Origin: Dictyobacter alpinus
GTDB taxonomy: Bacteria; Chloroflexota; Ktedonobacteria; Ktedonobacterales; Ktedonobacteraceae
DNA: 64,000 nucleotides
Direction: 5' to 3'
Assembly: GCF_003967575.1 (NCBI RefSeq)
Contig: NZ_BIFT01000001.1
Coordinates: 4,650,001-4,714,000 of the forward strand
In this document: in pieces, positions 36,393 through 45,210 of the stretch
Position numbering within the stretch: position 1 is the first letter of the stretch
Layout of the letters: every line of letters begins with the position of its first letter
The notes under the pieces: generated by a model
The model's input: the letters and a program-made list of their open reading frames with translations, nothing else
What the model was told of the DNA's origin: nothing
Databases searched by the model: none
Translations under genes and position numbers: made by a program

Positions 36393-37781
36393 ATGCTTGG
36401 TGATCCAAATGTGTATGATGGCCTAAAAATACTTTTGGCCGCCCTTGGGGAAGCGGTTACTGAAAAAAGTTTAGATGAGTTCGAGCGATTTCTTAAAAAG
36501 TTGCACACCAAAAAATCTGAATCTGCTAAACCAGAAAACGAAGAGGCGCGCATATTGTCACTTGCGTTGCTTAAACTGCAAAGGGGTGGTACCTATCCTC
36601 AGATTGCTGTAGTTGGGATGGTCTCTGCCGGTAAATCAACCCTGGTGAATACTTTGTTTGGTCTTCCAATCGCAGAAACCAAAATCACTCCTGATACAAC
36701 CAAAGGAGTGCTGAGCGTTGGATATCAAAGTGGCCTGACTATCTATGATACACCTGGTATCTTTGGTGATGATAAATATCCTTATCATAATATAACACGG
36801 CTCTTCTTGAGCCTTTCTGAGGATAGTGACTATCCTCGTCCTATGGCTATTCCTCTACAAACCGTCCAATATGGTCATTCGCAACCGTCTGATGTTGACC
36901 AGATTGCACTTGATAATATTAAAAAGTACGCCCCCATCACGAACGTTCTCTGGGTGGTAAATGCCTCTCGCACGCTCACTGGTCCTGAAAAGAAGCTGTT
37001 AAGAACATTTTTCAAAGAACTTGAAGCTCAATATAAGGGACGCCTGGTCGTGGCAGGTACGCATTTAGATACACTGAACGATAAACCTCTGGATGAACGT
37101 AAGGAGATGCTACAACAGTGGTCGGAGGTTTCCAATGGTCAGCTTATCCCTATATCTTCAGTGACTGGAGAAGGCTTAGATCAATTAGTTAGGGTCCTCT
37201 TCGCGAGTCTGCCAGATCATACGCCGTTGAGTAAATTGCAAGAGTCGCTTATTGGGGCGCGCAAATTGAATCGGCTCTCCTTTGTGTTGGTAGAGATTAG
37301 TCGTATGCTGGCGTCAATTATGTTGCTGGATGGGACACAAATAGAGACGATACAGGTCACTTTGATTGAAATGTTTATCCTGATCTGCGATCATTATGGT
37401 GTAGATCAGGATACCTGGCAGCGATATAGTGGAGACGCAATACGCATTGGGCGTGAGGTGCAAAGTATTGGTGCGAATAAAGCCCGAAAGTTGCGCGATC
37501 CCAAAGGATTCTGGGAGCGCCTAAGGTTTGTCTTTGGGGCGAAATTCTTTGATACGGTTACGGAATTCCATGCACTGGGAGTAGATGGTTTGAAAGAGTT
37601 ACTTCCAATGGTGTATCTTACCATTTATGACTTTGAAAGATCTTCCCAGGCGGCGTTCTCTAAAGAAGATATTCAGAAATTGGTTGAAGTGCATGTAATG
37701 CCTCTTATTCAGGATCATGATGAGGGAAGGCTGACTATTATTATTAATAGGCTCCTTATATCCCTGTTCGAGACTTTATAA
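36393..37781 (+). CDS. dynamin/Era-like GTPase of unknown role
   Basis: A 462-residue protein from ATG 36393 (MLGDPNVYDG), preceded by AAGGAGGG. An N-terminal helical segment precedes the GTPase core: P-loop GMVSAGKST at residues 75-83, switch DTTKG, DTPGIFGDD, the base-recognition region GTHLDT in place of NKxD/TKxD, and ISSVTGEG. The C-terminal 190 residues are helical with hydrophobic stretches (SRMLASIMLL, LIEMFILICD). It is AT-richer than its neighbours and sits behind a MITE, hinting at acquisition. Pathway unknown. Confidence 0.75.
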   Translation: MLGDPNVYDGLKILLAALGEAVTEKSLDEFERFLKKLHTKKSESAKPENEEARILSLALLKLQRGGTYPQIAVVGMVSAGKSTLVNTLFGLPIAETKITPDTTKGVLSVGYQSGLTIYDTPGIFGDDKYPYHNITRLFLSLSEDSDYPRPMAIPLQTVQYGHSQPSDVDQIALDNIKKYAPITNVLWVVNASRTLTGPEKKLLRTFFKELEAQYKGRLVVAGTHLDTLNDKPLDERKEMLQQWSEVSNGQLIPISSVTGEGLDQLVRVLFASLPDHTPLSKLQESLIGARKLNRLSFVLVEISRMLASIMLLDGTQIETIQVTLIEMFILICDHYGVDQDTWQRYSGDAIRIGREVQSIGANKARKLRDPKGFWERLRFVFGAKFFDTVTEFHALGVDGLKELLPMVYLTIYDFERSSQAAFSKEDIQKLVEVHVMPLIQDHDEGRLTIIINRLLISLFETL

Positions 37782-37788
37782 GTTTTGG

Positions 37789-37807
37789 GGGAGACCACTG
37801 GTCTCCC
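37789..37807 (+). terminator. hairpin after the GTPase gene
   Basis: GGGAGACC pairs with GGTCTCCC across a 3-nt loop, 8 bp after the stop, between two convergent genes. No strong T-run. Confidence 0.55.
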
Positions 37808-37828
37808 TGTTCAAACGAGACGCCGCAC

Positions 37829-38452
37829 TCATGCTGCACCGAGGGGTATCAGGTGTGAGGCCAGTTTGCTCTTGGGCATCATCTGCTCGGCGGCGGCTTT
37901 GAGTCGGGCCTCGCTACGGATGCCAAAGCCTGCTAGCTGACGAATCTCATGCTGGTTCGCGGCCATCCACAGCTTCTCGACGCTATCGATGCCAAGTTCC
38001 TGGTACAGGCGAATCGCGGTATAGACTCCGATATGTTCCACGGCCATCAGGGCGCGTACACCCTGGGGTAGGGTATCCATATGGAAGCCATTGTTGATGG
38101 TCATCGTACCAAACTCAACCAGTTCGGTGATTCGTCCACGCAGCCGCTCACCCAGTCCGGGGATCTGCAGGCGTTCGCCACGGGCGAGAATGTCGGCCAC
38201 AGGCTCCTGGAGGTCCAGAATGCCACGGGCGGCATTGCGATAGGCCTGGATCCGGTAGACGTTGCCGCTCTGGCTGGCTACCATATCCGCGATATTTGAG
38301 AGCACCTCGGCGATCTGCCGATTGGTGATCTTTGGTGCCTGCTCAGTCTCAACCTCCATGCCGGGCAACGTAGGTTGAGCTGCCCGCTTGCTACGTCTGG
38401 GCATAATGGTTGGCATAATCTGCACGGTCTGGGTAATTTGTATTATACTCAT
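37829..38452 (-). CDS. helix-hairpin-helix protein like the N-terminal half of DNA polymerase X
   Basis: A 207-residue protein. A basic N-terminus (MPRRSKRAAQPTLPGMEVE) precedes ITNRQIAEVLSNIADMVASQ and YRIQAYRNAARGILDL, typical of the PolX/beta-like 8-kDa domain. HhH motifs follow in LQIPGLGERLRGRITELVEFG and in LAGFGIRSEARLKAAAE. Polymerase palm and PHP exonuclease domains are absent. It may be a standalone DNA-binding or 5'-phosphate-recognition protein, or a remnant. The frame is intact. Confidence 0.75.
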   Translation of the reverse strand: MSIIQITQTVQIMPTIMPRRSKRAAQPTLPGMEVETEQAPKITNRQIAEVLSNIADMVASQSGNVYRIQAYRNAARGILDLQEPVADILARGERLQIPGLGERLRGRITELVEFGTMTINNGFHMDTLPQGVRALMAVEHIGVYTAIRLYQELGIDSVEKLWMAANQHEIRQLAGFGIRSEARLKAAAEQMMPKSKLASHLIPLGAA

Positions 38453-38686
38453 GTGTACGTTGCTCCCCTTTTCCTCAGTGTGGTATCTGTCTTATATGTA
38501 TAGATATTCTTTTTCAGGCTAACAAAAATGGAGAATATACGGGGGTATCTATCTACGAGGAAGCTTGAATTTTTAGGGGAATAACCTCTTGAAATCTTGT
38601 TCTAATTATAGCATAAAAACAGTGCTCGCGTCAAGAAAATAGCGCCTTCGCGCCACATTGACCGGCCAGCAAATTGAGGATAAATT
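38453..38686. other. divergent intergenic region
   Basis: 234 AT-rich bases between the HhH gene and the CrtA-like gene. It presumably holds both promoters; no distinct motif was identified. Confidence 0.35.
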
Positions 38687-39418
38687 ATGATCATTGATGA
38701 CCAGCAGCCAGTCGTTGCTTTTACCTTATCTCGCTATCCCCGTCGCTATAGCGGCAGCCATGTTCTGGCCCACCTGGGACTCGATCGCTGGCCGCTCATG
38801 CATACTGAAGGACTGACTTTCTGGCGCTTGCTTGGTGTCGGACAGGGCCGTGTGTTTGATCCTCATGCCGATCTACAGCGTTCAGCCCTCTTTACCGTCT
38901 GGCGCTCTCTTGCCGACCTGAAGCGCTTTGAGGCCCATTCAAAGCTCATGCAACGCATCCACCAGCGCTCCGAGGAATCCTGGACCGTCCACATGTTGCC
39001 GGTAACCTGGCACGGAGAGTGGGGTAGCCGTGATCCCCTGCGCGCCTTCACACCAGCCCCTGCTCCCCAGGAAGGTCCCTGGATCATCCTGACCCGTGCT
39101 ACTATCTATTCCTCTAAGATCAGAGCCTTCCTTGGAGCTGTCCCGGCCGTAGCGGAAGAGCTACTGCAACAGCCGACCCTCATCAACTCAGTCGGCGTTG
39201 GAGAGGCCCCCCTGCTCTACCAGGCCACGCTCAGCCTCTGGACATCCCTCCCTGCCATCAAAACCTTCGCCTACGGGCCAACCACCCCCCACAACCACGT
39301 CATTCGCCGTACCCGCCAGGAACACTGGTACCGTGAAGAACTCTTCGCCCGCTTCCGCCCCCTTGCCTCCTACGGTACCTGGGACGGTATCAACCCGCTC
39401 CCATCCTTTGCCCCGTGA
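38687..39418 (+). CDS. spheroidene-monooxygenase-like (CrtA-type) protein
   Basis: A 243-residue protein with the CrtA outline: VVAFTLSRYPRRY at the start, GLTFWRLLGVGQGRVFDPHADLQR, TVWRSLADLKRFEAHS, ILTRATIYSSKIRAFLGAVP, SLWTSLPAIKTFAYGP, and the terminal TRQEHWYREELFARFRPL followed by GTW. CrtA is a haem-binding carotenoid oxygenase, but many bacteria have CrtA-like proteins without carotenoid synthesis. The next gene is a geranylgeranyl-reductase-like flavoprotein, which fits an isoprenoid role. Confidence 0.72.
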   Translation: MIIDDQQPVVAFTLSRYPRRYSGSHVLAHLGLDRWPLMHTEGLTFWRLLGVGQGRVFDPHADLQRSALFTVWRSLADLKRFEAHSKLMQRIHQRSEESWTVHMLPVTWHGEWGSRDPLRAFTPAPAPQEGPWIILTRATIYSSKIRAFLGAVPAVAEELLQQPTLINSVGVGEAPLLYQATLSLWTSLPAIKTFAYGPTTPHNHVIRRTRQEHWYREELFARFRPLASYGTWDGINPLPSFAP

Positions 39419-39469
39419 ATGGTTGCTAGCGAGCATACGAGGTGAGAGCGGCTCGACAGGATTATCCAT

Positions 39470-39523
39470 TATGGAGGTGGGCCACTGGGGCGGTCGCGAC
39501 CGCCCCAGTGGCCCACCTCCATA
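39470..39523. repeat. 54-bp perfect palindrome (family H)
   Basis: 27-bp arms TATGGAGGTGGGCCACTGGG and onward (39470-39496) and their exact complement (39497-39523) meet with no loop. An A-run and a GCGC-TGCAG-GCGC hairpin follow. It lies 52 bp after the CrtA-like gene. Confidence 0.88.
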
Positions 39524-39713
39524 AAAAAAGCGAGCGCTGCAGGCGCGAGGCGTATGCCATTGAAGCAAACAAAGAACTAGACAGTATGCTGCAATTCAAC
39601 TATACTTAGCTCGATAAGAACGAGAACGAACCTTCTCCGATTTCTTGCAATTCACAAGAAATCATTGCTGTAGTTCTACAAATTATGCATCATTCTCCTA
39701 AAGAAGGACTTCC

Positions 39714-40958
39714 ATGTCAGACGATTATAATGTGCTCGTGGTGGGCGGCGGACCCGCTGGATTGGCGGCGGCTGAAGCGGCTGCTAAGCGGGGCGTACGC
39801 ACACTGGTCTTAGAGCGCCAGAACGAAATTGGTTACCCCATTCATACCAGTGGGGGGAGCTGGGTCAAAGATATGCAGACCCTGGGCATCCCTGAACACC
39901 TGTACCATCCCGTGAAAACGGTTTATTTCTTGACCCCACATCGCGAGGTACCTTTCCACTATAATCCTGCGGTGGCCTGTGTGGTCGATATCCGTGGTCT
40001 CTATCAGCATCTGGCTGCCCGTGCGGTAGCCGCTGGCGCTGAACTGCGTGTACGCCATACGGTTGAGCAGGCCTTACAAGAGAATGGCCGCATGATCGGT
40101 GTAACGGCCAAATCACATGTGAGCGAGCGCCTGACGATCAATGCGGATGTGACTATTGATGCTTCCGGCTTCGCGCGCCATATTGGTGTGCGTACAGATA
40201 TGGGTGGCGCGTTCCATCGCTATGGTTTTGGGGCGGAATACGATCTGTATGCTCCTAACTATCCTCAGGATGAGCTCTTTCTGATTATGGGTAGTGCTTA
40301 TGCACCTCAGGGCTATGCCTGGGCCTTCCCACGTGGCAATGGCCGCGTACGCCTGGGTGTTGGCGTCATCCATCCTGATAACGATGCGGATGCCCGCGTC
40401 TATCTGGATCGTATTATGCGTGAGATTCCCCAGCTGGCGACGCGCTTCAAGGGTGCGAGTCCATTGGAGTACCATACCGGCCTCTTCCCATCCGAGGGCG
40501 CTCTGCCCAGCTTTTCGCGTGATGGCTTGCTGCTGGCCGGTGATGCTGGCGGCCATGGATCGACGTTGGTCGGTGAAGGGATCCGCTTCGCGATCTATTC
40601 GGGCCAGATGGCCGGTGAGACGGCTGCCGATGCAGTGAAAGCCGGTGATACCTCGGCCGCCTTTCTGTCGAGCTTCGATCAGCGCTGGCGCTCACGTTTC
40701 GCGCGCGATATGGATATCGCCTATATGATCAATAAACATATCGCCGCCTATAGCGATGCTCAATGGGATAGTTCGTTGGATCTACTCAAGCGCCTGACAC
40801 CAGCCCAGGCAGCTCAGGCCCTGCGTGGCGATTTTACCGCCAGCCTGGTCATGGGTGTCCTGGCCCGCAACCCCTCACTGATCGCCACCGGTGGCAAGCG
40901 CTTCCTCGACAAGATGCTGGAGCGCATCAATAAGCCGGTCTCGGTAGCTGTGGAATAG
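39714..40958 (+). CDS. geranylgeranyl-reductase-family FAD-dependent oxidoreductase
   Basis: A 414-residue flavoprotein. The N-terminal FAD-binding motif is NVLVVGGGPAGLAAAEAAA, with VLERQNEIGYPIHTSGG next. SGFARHIGVR and the second FAD motif GLLLAGDAGGHGSTLVGEGI are typical of geranylgeranyl/digeranylgeranylglycerophospholipid reductases. Such enzymes saturate isoprenoid chains of chlorophyll, quinones or lipids. The substrate here is likely a menaquinone or another isoprenoid (inferred). Confidence 0.85.
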   Translation: MSDDYNVLVVGGGPAGLAAAEAAAKRGVRTLVLERQNEIGYPIHTSGGSWVKDMQTLGIPEHLYHPVKTVYFLTPHREVPFHYNPAVACVVDIRGLYQHLAARAVAAGAELRVRHTVEQALQENGRMIGVTAKSHVSERLTINADVTIDASGFARHIGVRTDMGGAFHRYGFGAEYDLYAPNYPQDELFLIMGSAYAPQGYAWAFPRGNGRVRLGVGVIHPDNDADARVYLDRIMREIPQLATRFKGASPLEYHTGLFPSEGALPSFSRDGLLLAGDAGGHGSTLVGEGIRFAIYSGQMAGETAADAVKAGDTSAAFLSSFDQRWRSRFARDMDIAYMINKHIAAYSDAQWDSSLDLLKRLTPAQAAQALRGDFTASLVMGVLARNPSLIATGGKRFLDKMLERINKPVSVAVE

Positions 40959-41069
40959 GCTCGCAGATAGATAAATAATGTATGGGAATAAGTGCTTTAC
41001 GCGCCGTGTTAGAAATAACAGATAAGCAAAATTTCCATTCTATCTGCTAGTATTCGAAGGAGTAAAGTG

Positions 41070-41351
41070 GTGTCAGAAGTTACTAATGAGACTCCAAATG
41101 CACAAAATAAAATAACTATGTATGCAACAACATGGTGTGGTGATTGCCGCAATGCCAAACGTTGGTTTGACTCTCACGGTATCGCTTACGATTATATCAA
41201 CATCGAGGAAAACGAGCAGGCGGCCGAGTACGTCGTCAAAGTAAATAATGGTGCCAGCTCGGTTCCAACCATTGTTTTTCCTGACGGCTCCATCCTGGTC
41301 GAGCCCAGTTCCCGCGAACTGGCTGCCAAGTTCCCTGAACTGGCCAAATAA
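41070..41351 (+). CDS. mycoredoxin/glutaredoxin-like protein
   Basis: About 93 residues from GTG 41070 (7 nt after GAAGGAG); GTG 41067 is the alternative. Single thioredoxin-fold domain: ITMYATTWCGDCRNAKRWFD with a CGDC active site as in mycoredoxin-1, the cis-Pro segment SSVPTIVFPDGS, and VEPSSRELAAK. It reduces mixed disulfides, probably those of a low-molecular-weight thiol. Confidence 0.9.
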   Translation: MSEVTNETPNAQNKITMYATTWCGDCRNAKRWFDSHGIAYDYINIEENEQAAEYVVKVNNGASSVPTIVFPDGSILVEPSSRELAAKFPELAK

Positions 41352-41370
41352 GCTAGTTGTAATACCCCTT

Positions 41371-41406
41371 AAAGCTCCTGCACAAACATGCGTGTAGGAG
41401 CTTTTT
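41371..41406 (+). terminator. Rho-independent terminator
   Basis: AAAGCTCCT pairs with AGGAGCTTT and ends in a T-run, 19 bp after the redoxin gene. Confidence 0.9.
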
Positions 41407-41501
41407 CTCTTTCTATTTCGTGCTCTATACAGGCGCGTTATGCTGTAAGTATGAGGAAAGTACATCCAGCGTATTGTTGTTAGTTGGAAGGGATTTACAC
41501 C

Positions 41502-42674
41502 ATGACTCATCCTGGTTTACAAGACGGCCCGATCTACCTCGATTATAATGCGACTACGCCGATTGATCCAGCGGTGGTGGATGCGATGTTGCCGTATTTA
41601 ACTACGTACTTCGGCAATCCATCCAGTGCCCATGCCTATGCTGAGACGACGCGTGCCGCGATGGCTACGGCGCGTGAGCAGGTGGCGTCCCTGCTAGGAT
41701 GCGCGCAGGATGAGATTATTTTTACGGGCTCGGGCACTGAAAGTGATGCCCTGGCTATTCGTGGGGCGGCCCTGGCTAATCGTTTCCATGGCAACCATAT
41801 CATTACCCAGGTCAGTGAGCATCCCGCCGTCCTCAACGTTTGTAAGTCCCTGACGCGGCTCCACGGCTTGCGCGTGACCTATCTGCCCGTGGACAAGTAT
41901 GGTCGCATCGATCCCGCGGAAGTTGCGGCGGCCATCGAGGAACAAACGACGCTGATCTCGATTATGTATGCCAACAACGAGACCGGCACGATCCAGCCGA
42001 TTTCTGAACTGGCTGATCTGGCCCGTCGTCATCGCATTCTACTGCACACCGATGCCTCACAGGCGGTCGGCAAGATTCCGACCGATGTCCAGTCGCTTGG
42101 TGTGGATTTCTTGACTATTGCCGGCCATAAACTCTATGCGCCCAAAGGTATTGGTGCCCTTTATGTGCGCCGTGGCCTGCAATTGGAGCCGCTCCTCTAT
42201 GGTGGTGGACAAGAGCATGGCCTGCGTGCCGGGACCGAGAATGTGGCTTATATGGTTGCACTGGGCGCGGCCTCTGTCTTGGCCCGTGAACAACTGGCGC
42301 TCAGCCAGCCGCGCCTGCAAAAGTTGCGTGACCAGCTCCAGCAGAAGCTTGAGCAGCGCCTGCCCCATTCCGTCCACCTCAACGGACATCCTACTGATCG
42401 CTTGCCTAATACGCTCAATATCAGCATCGACGGGATTCTGGGAGAAGAAGTGTTGGCCGCCATGCCTGGTATTGCTAGCTCGACCGGCTCGGCCTGCCAT
42501 GAAGGCAAAACCGATCCTTCGGCCGTCCTCAGCGCCATGGGCCAATCCCGTGAACGTGCCCTTGGTGCCCTGCGCCTCACCCTGGGCCGCTGGACTACCG
42601 CCAAAGAAATCAATGCCGCCGCCGACCAGATCGCCCAGACCGTCCAGACCCAATGGAAGAGCCGCGACGCCTGA
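41502..42674 (+). CDS. cysteine desulfurase (NifS/IscS class)
   Basis: A 390-residue PLP enzyme from ATG 41502, which has GGAAGGG 9 nt upstream. It releases sulfur from cysteine as an enzyme persulfide for Fe-S clusters and thio-modified tRNA. PIYLDYNATTPIDP starts the protein; ANNETGTIQP and the PLP Lys210 in AGHKLYAPKGIGALY follow. Cys332 lies in SSTGSACHEG. No iscU or sufU is adjacent. Confidence 0.94.
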   Translation: MTHPGLQDGPIYLDYNATTPIDPAVVDAMLPYLTTYFGNPSSAHAYAETTRAAMATAREQVASLLGCAQDEIIFTGSGTESDALAIRGAALANRFHGNHIITQVSEHPAVLNVCKSLTRLHGLRVTYLPVDKYGRIDPAEVAAAIEEQTTLISIMYANNETGTIQPISELADLARRHRILLHTDASQAVGKIPTDVQSLGVDFLTIAGHKLYAPKGIGALYVRRGLQLEPLLYGGGQEHGLRAGTENVAYMVALGAASVLAREQLALSQPRLQKLRDQLQQKLEQRLPHSVHLNGHPTDRLPNTLNISIDGILGEEVLAAMPGIASSTGSACHEGKTDPSAVLSAMGQSRERALGALRLTLGRWTTAKEINAAADQIAQTVQTQWKSRDA

Positions 42675-42707
42675 GTGCTATAAGCACGTCTTCTGCCAAT
42701 AAAAAAA

Positions 42708-42739
42708 GCCGGGCCTCTTCTAATCAGAAGAGGCCCGGC
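42708..42739. terminator. bidirectional terminator
   Basis: GCCGGGCCTCTTCT and AGAAGAGGCCCGGC form a perfect 14-bp stem with a 4-nt loop. An A-run precedes it, giving a T-run for minus-strand transcription of the gnd gene. It lies between two convergent genes. Confidence 0.9.
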
Positions 42740-42762
42740 GCTTGTGGTGGTGGATAGAAAAA

Positions 42763-43779
42763 CTATCGCTCGTGGTGTCCACCGAACTGGAAGCGCATGG
42801 CCGATAGAACCTTGTTGGCGAATTCGGCCTGACCACGGGACTCGAAGCGGTCGTAGAGGGCGGCGCTCAGGACGTGAGCAGGGACGCCTTCGTCGATGGC
42901 GGCTTTGATGGTCCAGCGACCCTCACCGGAGTCGGCGACACGACCGGAGAAATTGGAGAGGGTTGGGTTCTCCTGGAAGGATTGCGCGGTCAGGTCGAGC
43001 AGCCATGAGCTGATGACACTACCACGGCGCCACAACTCGGAGATCTCTGGCAGGTCCATGTCGTACTGATAGTGCTCTGGGCTCTGTACCGGAGCGGTCT
43101 CGGCGTCGACCATGTGGGTGTTTTTGCCGATGTTTGCGTTATGCAGGATGTTCAATCCTTCAGCATAGGCAGCCATGACTCCGTACTCAATGCCGTTGTG
43201 GACCATTTTGACGAAGTGGCCGGCACCGTGAGGGCCACAATGCAGGTAGCCTTCCTCAGCTGTACCCTTGTTTTCTGGACGGCCAGGGGTGCGGTCAATC
43301 GCACCAACGCCAGGTGCCAGGGTTTTGAAGATGGGATCGAGGTATTTTACGATTTCGTCTTCGCCACCGATCATCTGGCAGTAACCACGCTCCAGGCCCC
43401 ATACGCCACCGCTGGTTCCGCAGTCAACGTAGTGGATCTTGTGCTTCTCAAGCTCGGCTGCGCGGCGGATATCATCCTGATAATTGGAATTTCCTCCGTC
43501 TACGAGGATGTCTCCCTCTGACAGGTGGGGCAGCAGTTGGGCGATGGTGTCATCAACCGAAGCGGCAGGAACCATCAGCCAGAGGATGCGGGGAGAGCTG
43601 TTGAGCTGTTTGACGACATCTTCTAATGAAGTTGCGCCGCTGCTGATGGCACCTTCCTTCACGCGCTGCTCAACGGTCGAAGCTGTACGGGCATAACCCA
43701 CAACCTTATGTCCAGCACGCAGCAATCTCTGGGCCATATTGGCACCCATGCGGCCAATTCCAATCATTCCAAGTTCCAT
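42763..43779 (-). CDS. gnd: 6-phosphogluconate dehydrogenase, decarboxylating (short YqeC/GndA type)
   Basis: Oxidises 6-phosphogluconate to ribulose 5-phosphate in the pentose phosphate pathway. 338 residues is the length of the short form. The Rossmann motif is MELGMIGIGRMGANMAQRLL. VDGGNSNYQDD, DCGTSGGVWGLERGYCQMIGG and HGAGHFVKMVHNGIEYG hold the substrate and catalytic residues. The start region has AAGGAA upstream. Confidence 0.94.
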   Translation of the reverse strand: MELGMIGIGRMGANMAQRLLRAGHKVVGYARTASTVEQRVKEGAISSGATSLEDVVKQLNSSPRILWLMVPAASVDDTIAQLLPHLSEGDILVDGGNSNYQDDIRRAAELEKHKIHYVDCGTSGGVWGLERGYCQMIGGEDEIVKYLDPIFKTLAPGVGAIDRTPGRPENKGTAEEGYLHCGPHGAGHFVKMVHNGIEYGVMAAYAEGLNILHNANIGKNTHMVDAETAPVQSPEHYQYDMDLPEISELWRRGSVISSWLLDLTAQSFQENPTLSNFSGRVADSGEGRWTIKAAIDEGVPAHVLSAALYDRFESRGQAEFANKVLSAMRFQFGGHHER

Positions 43780-44186
43780 TGTAAGATGTTCCTTTCTTTA
43801 ATTGCATATGTTTACATCTTTGCACGAAGATCTCTTCTCTTATGCAAACACAGCAGAAAAATATCATGCTTTGTTAATCGTTAGCCATAGCTCATACGAT
43901 TGTTTTATCATCGCATGTCCACTCAATCGAAGGGCCGAGCCGCTTACGGTGAACGCTGACTCTGCTTCTACCTTGAGTATGCTTGTTCTTTTGCGCATAT
44001 ATTTACCAAGCAATACTATACCACGTTTGAGAATTACTCGCAGGCAATTCTCTGGCTTTTTGCTGTACATGCTGAAGCACCGATCAGCTCCTGGAGACGC
44101 TTCAGCCTGCTTTGTCTTTTTTTGTAGACGCGTGAAAATGGGCTGAAGGATTGTTTGGGGCAGATCGGTTTTTCTGCTCTTGTCAA
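43780..44186. other. intergenic region between gnd and DUF2090 gene
   Basis: 407 bp with no credible gene. Minus-strand open frames here lack any family signature or ribosome site. It probably holds the gnd promoter. Confidence 0.45.
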
Positions 44187-45116
44187 TTATGTGTTTTTTG
44201 CGCTTGCTTGCTTTGCTTCTTGAAAGACGCGGATCCACTGCTCAAAGCGTCGGGCGATCTCGGCGGCTGCGTCCTTTTCTGATATTTTGTGCTCCTCTAC
44301 ATCTTTGATCGGTTGCCAGAAGCTGGTGCGACCGACGGCAAAGCCGATAAAGCCAGGCACGGCGGCGGCCGTTTGTAGCCATTGAACGACGTGCTCCTCC
44401 TCGGCACCACGTCCAAGTACGATCAGTCCGACATTGTCCCGACCATCGCGCCGCGCGACCTCAACCGTCTTCTCGCAGTCCTCGCGTCTATCCAGTCCCT
44501 CGATCTTCCAGACATCGGGCTCGACACCTGCATCCTGGCAGGCGCGGATCGCCTGGCGTACCAGTTGTGGGCGCAACTCTAGATCATAGGCGGCCTTGTC
44601 ACCATGAAAGCGGGCCAGTTGTTCTTTTTCTGCTGGTACCAGTAGTTCAAACATAAATAGGCGCTTGCTCTGTGTCAGGTAGTCCGAGAGCTTTTTGAGC
44701 CGCTCTAACTGGCGTTTATTCATCTCTACATCGCCCTCTGGATTAAAGCGTACCAGGACCTTGGCGAAGGTGGGTGAGAATTGTTCGATATGTTTGGGAA
44801 AGTCATCTCCATAAATGAAATCGAATTCTTCCTGTCCGCTCTTCTCGACTGAGACGGCGGTGATAAAGCCATGTTTGACGGCGTCACGTAAGACGTCGGT
44901 CCCGAATTGCTCGTCGACCAGTACGCCTACGTTCTCTTTGGCTACATGGTCCCCGATGGCGTCCTGAAAACCTGTATAGATGATCCATTTGCTATGGGCG
45001 ACCTCGGCCGTCTGTTCAGGTGTCAGTGGCTCATGCCAGCCGAAGAGTCCTGACTCATAGGAGGCACGATGATCGAATGGAAGTATGTATAATGGTTTGG
45101 TGTACCCTGTAACCAT
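44187..45116 (-). CDS. DUF2090 aldolase-like protein
   Basis: A 309-residue TIM-barrel protein. LYILPFDHRASYESGLFGWH is the DUF2090 hallmark seen fused to IolC-type kinases. VGVLVDEQFG, LVRFNPEGD, FMFELLVPAEKEQL and VWKIEGLD follow, then VGLIVLGRGA. Related proteins are aldolases for 5-dehydro-2-deoxygluconate phosphate in inositol breakdown. The phosphogluconate dehydrogenase next to it supports a sugar-phosphate role. Enzyme specificity is inferred. Confidence 0.82.
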   Translation of the reverse strand: MVTGYTKPLYILPFDHRASYESGLFGWHEPLTPEQTAEVAHSKWIIYTGFQDAIGDHVAKENVGVLVDEQFGTDVLRDAVKHGFITAVSVEKSGQEEFDFIYGDDFPKHIEQFSPTFAKVLVRFNPEGDVEMNKRQLERLKKLSDYLTQSKRLFMFELLVPAEKEQLARFHGDKAAYDLELRPQLVRQAIRACQDAGVEPDVWKIEGLDRREDCEKTVEVARRDGRDNVGLIVLGRGAEEEHVVQWLQTAAAVPGFIGFAVGRTSFWQPIKDVEEHKISEKDAAAEIARRFEQWIRVFQEAKQASAKNT

Positions 45117-45153
45117 GGTGTGTTACCTTTCTTTATCTGGAGTGGTTGCATAA

Positions 45154-45189
45154 AAAAGAACCCTCGTTGTGTATCACGAAGGTTCTTTT
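45154..45189. terminator. terminator hairpin between DUF2090 and permease genes
   Basis: AAAAGAACC pairs with GGTTCTTTT, with an inner TCGT/ACGA stem. The terminal A/T runs suit the permease gene's upstream leader or readthrough control on either strand. Confidence 0.6.
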
Positions 45190-45210
45190 CATTGGTTTCA
45201 ATGCCTGAAT

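Noticed and set aside
43864..44238. Minus-strand open frame of 124 codons between the DUF2090 and gnd genes
   Set aside because: It overlaps the end of the DUF2090 gene out of frame, has no recognisable domain and is rich in rare-looking Lys/Arg composition.
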